Both the position numbers and the translations under genes were made by a program. From Brevibacillus_C sp046036945 (lineage in GTDB: Bacteria; Bacillota; Bacilli; Brevibacillales; Brevibacillaceae), in contig NZ_JBJQOQ010000002.1 of NCBI RefSeq assembly GCF_046036945.1, positions 62,001 to 126,000 on the forward strand: 64,000 nucleotides of DNA. The letters are read 5' to 3'. This document shows positions 58,785-64,000 of this stretch, in pieces. Numbering within the stretch: the first letter of the stretch is position 1; the number at the start of each line of letters is the position of its first letter. The notes under the pieces are model-generated. The model did no database searches, had not been told where the DNA came from, and saw only the letters and a list, made by a program, of their open reading frames with translations.

Positions 58785-58840
58785 AAAAGTGAGGAGATCA
58801 CAGTTCTTCCCCCTGGAAAAACATATGATCTCCTTTTATC
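58785..58840. terminator. Bidirectional terminator between the gene fragment and the symporter
   Basis: AGGAGATCA (58792-58800) pairs with TGATCTCCT (58826-58834). An A run lies on the left and TTTTATC on the right, so it can serve both convergent genes. Confidence 0.75.
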
Positions 58841-60097
58841 TTATGCTTGTCCAATGTTTGGCTGTTTCGCTTGATTATGAATCCATTCCTCTTCCTGACG
58901 AAACTCTTTTTCCCATTTCGAAACAACAATACATGCAAGAACGTGTCCAGGTGTATTACACGCAGTACGTGCCATATCCAACACACGGTCAATTCCTGCG
59001 ATAATTGCGACTCCTTCTGCAGGAAGGCCGACAGCAGTGGCGGTAGCTAAGAGTACTACCAGTGAACCGGATGGAACAGCAGCAATTCCTTTAGATGTTA
59101 CGACAAGAACGCCCATTAAAATCAACTGTTGTCCAAAATCCATCGGGATGCCGAATGCTTGTGCTAGGAAAATAGAGCATACAGAAAGATACAATGTCGA
59201 TCCATCACAGTTCAGTGATAATCCGGACGGAATAACGAATGAAACAACGCGTTTCGAACAACCGTATGACTCCATTCTTTCCATCAGCTGCGGTAGAATG
59301 GTTTCGGTACTTGTTGTTGAAAAAGCGATAAGAAACAAATCCCATACCATCCGAAACACTTTAAAGTAAGGAATTTTAAGGAAGTAAGCAATGAGCGGAA
59401 ACAGACCGAAAATAATAATAGCAAGTCCTAGATATACAACACCAATCAACTTTGCCATAGGCAGTAAAAGGACTAAACCATACTGGCCTACAGAGGCTGC
59501 CATAAGAGCAAGCACACCAATCGGTGCGGTTGTCATTACCATCTGTGTTAATTTAAACATAATGTTTGCAACTGACTCCATAAATTTCATTGCAGGCTCT
59601 GATGCTTTGCCGATTGCTCCAGCAGCCATACCAAACAAAATAGCGAAGAATAGCACGGCTAATAAATCATTTCTTGCCATCGCATCAACAATGTTGCTTG
59701 GAATGATGTTAACGAGCATTGCTTTAAAGTCGATTATTTTGGAAGCGCTATCATTTAATGCCGTAATATCTTTATGGGCAAGATGAGACAAATTAAGTCC
59801 TTCACCGGGTTTTAATAGGTTAGCAAGCAAAAGACCAATGGCTAAAATAACTGTGGTAATAAACTCAAACCAAATAATGGTTTTAAGACCTAATGAGCCC
59901 ATTTTTTTCCTGTTCCCACTACCTGCTGACCCAATTACAATGGTAGTAAAAACAATTGGTACAACAATCATTTTTATAAGGTTAATAAAGGCCGTCCCAA
60001 TTGGTTTTAAAGCTTGCCCGAATTCAGGAAAAAAGTGACCGATTAGAGCTCCAATGAACAAAGCAATTAAAACTTGAAAAGCAAAAAATTTTTTCAT
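58841..60097 (-). CDS. Dicarboxylate/amino acid:cation symporter, A+T-rich, horizontally acquired
   Basis: This DAACS symporter of about 418 residues shows hairpin-1 FSTTSTETILPQLMERMESYGC, helix-7 LNCDGST (NMDGT motif with Cys) and helix-8 DMARTACNTPGHV. ATG 60097 follows GGAGGTG; a GTG two codons upstream is possible. Its codon use is much more A+T-rich than the chromosomal paralogue at 34158, and it lies within the IS-bounded insertion, so recent transfer is likely. It appears intact and has its own promoter. Confidence 0.9.
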   Translation of the reverse strand: MKKFFAFQVLIALFIGALIGHFFPEFGQALKPIGTAFINLIKMIVVPIVFTTIVIGSAGSGNRKKMGSLGLKTIIWFEFITTVILAIGLLLANLLKPGEGLNLSHLAHKDITALNDSASKIIDFKAMLVNIIPSNIVDAMARNDLLAVLFFAILFGMAAGAIGKASEPAMKFMESVANIMFKLTQMVMTTAPIGVLALMAASVGQYGLVLLLPMAKLIGVVYLGLAIIIFGLFPLIAYFLKIPYFKVFRMVWDLFLIAFSTTSTETILPQLMERMESYGCSKRVVSFVIPSGLSLNCDGSTLYLSVCSIFLAQAFGIPMDFGQQLILMGVLVVTSKGIAAVPSGSLVVLLATATAVGLPAEGVAIIAGIDRVLDMARTACNTPGHVLACIVVSKWEKEFRQEEEWIHNQAKQPNIGQA

Positions 60098-60177
60098 AGG
60101 CACCTCCGATAAGACTTTTATATTATAAACACTTTAGCATTTTTGGATGATTCAGTTAAATAATAAATTTAGATAGA

Positions 60178-60205
60178 ATTATAAGAAAAAATTATTAATC
60201 CTCAA
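60178..60205 (-). promoter_or_regulatory. Promoter of the acquired symporter
   Basis: On the minus strand TTGAGG (60205-60200), a 16-base spacer and a perfect TATAAT (60183-60178) lie about 80 bases before the start codon. Confidence 0.6.
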
Positions 60206-60353
60206 TCGGTTGCTTTGGTCGCTTCATTGATTAACCGCAGACAAAAGACAGGCACAGCGCTCTAGCGGTGGTATTATCCCCTTACGGTAGACAGTGAAAA
60301 AAGACACCATGTTATGAAGGAGTTTAAGGACACTGTTACCGGAGGGGATTTTT

Positions 60354-60701
60354 TTGCCACCGAAGAAGGGTCAGAAGTTTCTAAGATATGGAGAAGAGAC
60401 GAAAAGAGAAGCTGTACGGTTACGTTTAGAGGAACAATGGAGTTACACCATGATCATGAAGCAGCTAGGGATTAGGAGCCATTCTCAAATCGTAGAGTGG
60501 GTCAACAAACACCAGAACGGAGAGACGTTTGAGGATTACCGGGGACGCTGGATCAAGAAGCATTTCAACAGTATAGAGGAAGAGAACAACTACCTGAAAG
60601 CGCAGGTTGAATACCTAAAAAAGCTCAATCCAAATCTGCACGGGGAGGGAAGTTGGATAAAGTCGATGAATGTATCTATCTGTGGTCTTGGATCTACATA
60701 A
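60354..60701 (+). pseudogene. IS3-family OrfA (helix-turn-helix transposase subunit), 3' end altered
   Basis: The frame starts at TTG 60354 behind CCGGAGGGGA and encodes about 115 residues. KRYGEETKREAVRLRLEEQ-type HTH sequence is followed by SHSQIVEWVNKHQNGETFEDYRGRW and a leucine-zipper-like EEENNYLKAQVEYLKKL. The last residues run across a deletion junction into OrfB sequence in the wrong frame, so the native end is lost. Confidence 0.78.
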
Positions 60702-60942
60702 TAACGAAACCGTTAGCCTTATAGGAAGCCATTCAAGGCGGGGAAACTGCTTCGACAACGCTTGTGTTGAATCGTTTTTCTCGCATTTGAAGACGGAGAA
60801 ATTGTATCTGGAGAAGCCAAAGGATATGACTCACGCCCGAAAACTGATCGCTGAATACATTCAGTTCTACAATACAGAACGGTTCCAGGAAAAACTTGGC
60901 GACCTCTCCCCGGTTGAGTACCGGGAATCGATCGCCGCTTAA
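60670..60942 (+). pseudogene. IS3-family OrfB remnant (rve integrase core largely deleted)
   Basis: About 90 codons survive. MYLSVVLDLHNNETV belongs to the middle of the DDE domain, joined directly to SHSRRGNCFDNACVESFFSHLKTEKLY and the normal C-terminus RFQEKLGDLSPVEYRESIAA. The catalytic Glu of CVESFFSHLK remains, but both catalytic Asp regions are missing, so at least two internal deletions occurred. Confidence 0.85.
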
Positions 60943-61006
60943 TTTAACGTCTTTTTTTACTGTCTACTTGACGGGGCTATGACCAGGGGCGGCGCTGTTT
61001 TTTTCT

Positions 61007-62056
61007 TTACTCGACCACGATCGTTCCGGGGTGGTCAGCCGTGACGTCGGCGATGATCCGCGCCCACTCGACTCCGTGCTGATGCAGGGAAGCGAGCAGC
61101 CCTTCGGCCTCATTTGCCGGGAGGCTGATCAACAGGCCGCCTGACGTGACTGCATCACAGAGGATCAGGCGGTCGATTTCAGCCATCTCTTCCGGGAAGC
61201 GGACGCGGTCTGCTACCCAGCGGAAATTGGACTTGCTGCCGCCGGGGACGATGCCTCGCTCGGCCAAATCACGCGTGCCGGGCAATATCGGTACATTGGC
61301 AGTGTGAAGGCGTATGCCTACGCTGCTCCCTTCGGCCATTTCCAGCGCGTGTCCCAGCAAGCCGAAGCCGGTGACGTCCGTACATGCGTTAACCGGAAAG
61401 GCGAGCATGCATTGGGCGGCCTGCTTGTTCAGGGTGGCCATGACCGACATCACCGTCTGGGTCGCTTCCGGAGTCAGGGCATCTCGCTTGATCGCGGTCG
61501 TCTGGATTCCGACGCCGATCGGCTTGGTCAGGATCAGCACGTCGCCAGGCTTTGCCCCGGCGTTGGTCAGAATCCGGGAAGGGTGGATGGTCCCGGTAAC
61601 GGAGAGGCCGAATTTTGGCTCCTGATCGTCGATCGAGTGACCGCCGACCAATGCCGCTCCTGCTTCAGCCACCTTGTCGGCTGCGCCGCGCAGGATTTCC
61701 GTCAGTATCGCCGGATCCAGCTTGCTGATCGGAAATCCGACGATGTTGAGCGCGGTGATCGGTGTTCCTCCCATCGCAAATACGTCGCTGAGCGCGTTGG
61801 CGGCGGCAATTTGCCCGAACCAGTACGGGTCATCGACAATGGGGGTAAAAAAGTCCAGGGTTTGCACAATGGCGAGCTCATCGGTCAGCTGGTACACGCC
61901 GGCGTCGTCCGAGGTTTCCACCCCGACCAAGAGCCTGGGATCGTCCTGTCCCGGGCGGGGCAGGTTCTTTAGTACAGAGGAGAGCGCGTCGGGACTTATT
62001 TTGCAGCCGCAGCCCCCTTTGGTCGTCAGGGATGTAAGTTTTACAGAAGCACTCAC
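61007..62056 (-). CDS. selD: Selenide, water dikinase (selenophosphate synthetase)
   Basis: This 349-residue enzyme makes selenophosphate from selenide and ATP. The N-terminal KGGCGCKI holds the catalytic Cys16 and Lys19 (a Cys form, not selenocysteine). DDAGVYQL, LDFFTPIVDDPYWFGQIAAANALSDVFAMGG and VGGHSIDDQEPKFGLSVTG are the metal/ATP motifs. It is divergent from mnmH, the only selenium-using gene visible here, so in this locus selenophosphate serves tRNA 2-selenouridine formation. GGAGG precedes the start. Confidence 0.96.
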   Translation of the reverse strand: MSASVKLTSLTTKGGCGCKISPDALSSVLKNLPRPGQDDPRLLVGVETSDDAGVYQLTDELAIVQTLDFFTPIVDDPYWFGQIAAANALSDVFAMGGTPITALNIVGFPISKLDPAILTEILRGAADKVAEAGAALVGGHSIDDQEPKFGLSVTGTIHPSRILTNAGAKPGDVLILTKPIGVGIQTTAIKRDALTPEATQTVMSVMATLNKQAAQCMLAFPVNACTDVTGFGLLGHALEMAEGSSVGIRLHTANVPILPGTRDLAERGIVPGGSKSNFRWVADRVRFPEEMAEIDRLILCDAVTSGGLLISLPANEAEGLLASLHQHGVEWARIIADVTADHPGTIVVE

Positions 62057-62157
62057 GTTTTGACCTCCTTTAATTCATGTATAATGTAAGGTAAGGGTAT
62101 CAATCCAAAGATACTTGGCTTCTTCTCTAGCATACCAGAATAAAGGGGATTTTTTCA

Positions 62158-63237
62158 TTGCAAGAAATCAATGTGGAAGAGATGTTGATAAAAGGCTACG
62201 GCAATTTGATTGACGTACGTTCTCCGAGTGAGTTTGCCCGCGACACGATTCCCGGGGCTGTAAATATACCATTATTTAGCGATGCGGAAAGGGCGCAGGT
62301 CGGCATCAAATACAAGCAAGAGGGACAAGCCGCCGCCCAGTGGCTCGGGATGCAGATTGTGTCTCCCAAAATGGAGATGCTGATGCAGACGATTCGCGAG
62401 CGGGAGTTGGAGGCAGGTGAGCCGCCGACGATCTTTTGTTGGCGGGGCGGGATGCGCAGCCGGGCGATGGCTACTTTTGCCACCTTTGCCGGAATCCCGG
62501 TCAGGCGGTTGATCGGCGGATACCGGGCCTATCGCCAGCACGTGGTACAGACGATCGAACCTTTCGAATTAAAGGTACCGCTGATTCTGCTGCACGGTCT
62601 TACCGGCGTAGGGAAAACCGAGCTCTTGCGCCGTCTGGAAGCGAAGGGCCTGCCAGTGCTGGATCTGGAACGGATGGCGGGCCACCGCGGCTCCGTGTTT
62701 GGACATATCGGCAAAGGGCGTCCGGCCAACCAGAAAATGTTTGATGCACGCCTGTTTGAGACGCTGCAAAAGTACAAGGATGCCCCGTTTTTCTTTATGG
62801 AGGCGGAGAGCAAACGCATCGGAAATGCGATCGTACCCGCATTTCTGTACGAGTTGAAGTCAGATTCGATTCACCTCGACATCACTGCGCCGCTCGAGGT
62901 GAGAGTGCAGCGTTTGTACGACGAGTACATCGTGCCGTTTTCCTGGCGCCCTGACTTTCGAAAGAATACGATGGATGCCTTCCAGAAGATCGCCCGGAGA
63001 ATTCCCACGGAGCAGGCCCATCTTTTGCGGCAGGCGCTTGAAACAGGGGATTACAAGACGGCGATCGCCTCTCTGCTGGTCCATTACTACGACCCGCGTT
63101 ATACCCATAAGCAGGGAAGCGATGGCTATACCGGGGATTTTTACGAGGTGGACGCCACCCGGCTGGAGGATGCGGAAGCCGACATCATAAAATTCGTTGA
63201 ACAGCGATTCCCCAATGGGCTGCATGTGATACAATAA
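62158..63237 (+). CDS. mnmH: tRNA 2-selenouridine synthase
   Basis: This 359-residue enzyme (SelU/MnmH) replaces sulfur of 2-thiouridine at the tRNA wobble position with selenium from selenophosphate. It has an N-terminal rhodanese domain (about 8-130) with catalytic Cys94 in TIFCWRGGMRS, and a P-loop domain (GLTGVGKT at 147-154) for geranyl/selenyl transfer. The start is TTG 62158 behind AAAGGGGA. It is divergent from selD across 101 bases, a typical pairing. Confidence 0.95.
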   Translation: MQEINVEEMLIKGYGNLIDVRSPSEFARDTIPGAVNIPLFSDAERAQVGIKYKQEGQAAAQWLGMQIVSPKMEMLMQTIRERELEAGEPPTIFCWRGGMRSRAMATFATFAGIPVRRLIGGYRAYRQHVVQTIEPFELKVPLILLHGLTGVGKTELLRRLEAKGLPVLDLERMAGHRGSVFGHIGKGRPANQKMFDARLFETLQKYKDAPFFFMEAESKRIGNAIVPAFLYELKSDSIHLDITAPLEVRVQRLYDEYIVPFSWRPDFRKNTMDAFQKIARRIPTEQAHLLRQALETGDYKTAIASLLVHYYDPRYTHKQGSDGYTGDFYEVDATRLEDAEADIIKFVEQRFPNGLHVIQ

Positions 63238-63267
63238 CGCGGAATCAACAGAAAGGGGCGGTTGTCT

Positions 63268-64000
63268 ATGTTGGATCCACGGATCGCAAAACTGGCGGAA
63301 AATCTGCTGGATTACTCTGTCCGGCTCGGGGCAGGGGAAAATGTCATGATCGAGGTGCGGGGGGAAGGAGCCGCGCTGGCCAAGGAACTGGTCAAGCAGG
63401 CGTACGTACGGGGGGCTTACCCGCATGTCCGCCTCCTGGATATGGCGATTCAGCGGGAGTTGATGATGCACACATCGGAAGAGCGGGCCGGGTTCATCAA
63501 ACGCTGGGAGGAGCCGATGTGGCAGGAGATGCAGGCATTCATCGTGATCGCCGGAGCTTCCAATGACAGCGAGATGTCGGATGTGCCGGTGGAGAAAAGG
63601 CTTATCCAGCAAAAGGTGATGAAGCCGATCAGCGATCACATCACCGCCAACCTCAAATGGGTGCTGCTGAATTACCCGACTCCATCGATGGCGCAAAAGG
63701 CCAACATGTCTACAGACGGTTTTGCCGACTTTTACTACAATGTCTGCACGGTCGACTACAAAAAAATGAAGGCTGCCTTCCTGCCGCTGAGGGAAATGAT
63801 GAATGGAACCGATCAGGTCCGGCTGGTCGGACCGGGAACCGATCTGACTTTCTCCATTAAAGGGATTCCCAACGTGATCTGTGCCGGGGAAAACAACATT
63901 CCGGACGGCGAAATCTTTACCGCGCCCGTGCGTGATTCGGTGCAGGGAACGATTACGTTCAACACCGAGAGCCAGTACCACGGAACAAAATTTTCCCAGG
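63268..64000 (+). CDS. M29-family aminopeptidase (AmpS-like), partial at right edge
   Basis: The frame from ATG 63268 (GAAAGGGG upstream) stays open to the window end, giving 244 residues of an expected 370-410. MLDPRIAKLAENLLDYSVRLGAGENVMIEVRGEG and NIPDGEIFTAPVRDSVQGTITFN match M29 thermophilic-type metalloaminopeptidases; the Glu of DGEIFTAP is a metal ligand. The remaining metal ligands would lie beyond the window. It is 30 bases after mnmH and may be co-transcribed with it, but the functions are unrelated. Confidence 0.93.
   Translation, partial: MLDPRIAKLAENLLDYSVRLGAGENVMIEVRGEGAALAKELVKQAYVRGAYPHVRLLDMAIQRELMMHTSEERAGFIKRWEEPMWQEMQAFIVIAGASNDSEMSDVPVEKRLIQQKVMKPISDHITANLKWVLLNYPTPSMAQKANMSTDGFADFYYNVCTVDYKKMKAAFLPLREMMNGTDQVRLVGPGTDLTFSIKGIPNVICAGENNIPDGEIFTAPVRDSVQGTITFNTESQYHGTKFSQ

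Larger units (their letters stand above)
58516..60985. mobile_element. 2.47-kb inserted segment bounded by IS3-type ends, carrying a symporter gene and a dehydrogenase fragment
   Basis: The left boundary is an IS left end (TGGTATT at 58516), and the right boundary is the matching IS right end (ATGACCA at 60985). Both sides are flanked by GGGG, compatible with a 3-4-base target duplication, and excision would restore a terminator hairpin. The interior is visibly more A+T-rich than its neighbours and holds a truncated dehydrogenase, a symporter and a decayed IS. It reads as horizontally acquired DNA moved as one unit. Confidence 0.72.
60269..60985 (+). mobile_element. Internally deleted IS3-family (IS150-group-like) insertion sequence
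   Basis: The terminal inverted repeats are 37 bases (60269-60305 and 60949-60985), matching at 29 positions and ending in TG...CA as in IS3-family elements. The 717-base length is about half of normal. An OrfA frame is complete or nearly so, but OrfB keeps only two short pieces. It cannot transpose on its own. Confidence 0.88.

Noticed and set aside
62860..63981. 373-codon minus-strand open frame across mnmH and the aminopeptidase
   Set aside because: It is a shadow of two well-supported genes with no recognisable motif.
1..64000. tRNA or rRNA genes, CRISPR arrays, prophage or integrative-element attachment sites
   Set aside because: I found no cloverleaf, rRNA signature, regularly spaced repeat, integrase or phage structural gene on reading both strands.

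Overview
This window looks like chromosome from a moderately high G+C, spore-former-type Firmicute (Bacillales). Ribosome-binding sites are strong AGGAGG-type, and GTG/TTG starts are common. It also has MocR and sigma-54 regulators, an ECF transporter, DUF2653 (YxcD-like), a YwrD-like gamma-glutamyltransferase beside paired short ChrA genes, and a glutaminyl-tRNA synthetase. A Brevibacillus-like member of the Paenibacillaceae is the best guess; this is inference, since no rRNA gene is present. I see no tRNA, rRNA, CRISPR array, prophage or replication origin.

Layout. 1-5.6 kb: a YeiH-type exporter (cut by the left edge) divergent from a LysR regulator, a membrane chemoreceptor, a LytTR regulator and an acetyl-CoA hydrolase/CoA-transferase. 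5.7-13.9 kb: one catabolic operon with a GntR/UTRA regulator, a complete PotDBCA-like ABC importer, a PfkB kinase, an ADP-ribosylglycohydrolase and a chemoreceptor. Its enzyme/regulator set matches E. coli yegU-yegV-yegW, with an ABC importer in place of YegT. 14-21.8 kb: small membrane/DUF genes, a tubby-like protein, glnS, an aldo/keto reductase, an ABC-2 export pair and a two-repeat secreted protein. 21.8-30.6 kb, minus strand: Lrp regulator, complete Opp/Dpp peptide importer, two half-size ChrA proteins and a cytoplasmic gamma-glutamyltransferase. 30.9-34 kb: a four-gene ECF vitamin/metabolite importer. 34-39 kb: two dicarboxylate/amino-acid symporters and a secreted gamma-glutamyltransferase. 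39.3-44.4 kb: a near-consensus sigma-54 promoter, a PLP gamma-lyase, its likely sigma-54 activator, an OPT peptide transporter and a PqqD-like protein. Peptide and amino-acid salvage dominates 22-44 kb.

44.7-52.8 kb is an exopolysaccharide-type cluster: a membrane-anchored glycosidase-like protein, a membrane HEAT-repeat protein, a processive GT2 synthase, a regulator with a degenerate GGDEF-like region and a receiver whose phospho-Asp is Glu, a UDP-HexNAc-type dehydrogenase, and a convergent glycosidase-like lipoprotein. 53-58.5 kb: an RNA methyltransferase convergent with an MFS exporter that has a roughly 320-nt leader (strong promoter, 9-codon upstream ORF, terminator hairpin), then a MocR regulator divergent from an EamA exporter.

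58.5-61 kb is a 2.47-kb foreign insertion ending in a decayed IS3-family element. It carries an A+T-rich symporter and a dehydrogenase fragment, and it sits inside a transcription terminator whose two arms now lie at either end of the insert. 61-64 kb: selD divergent from mnmH (the tRNA 2-selenouridine pathway) and an M29 aminopeptidase cut by the right edge.
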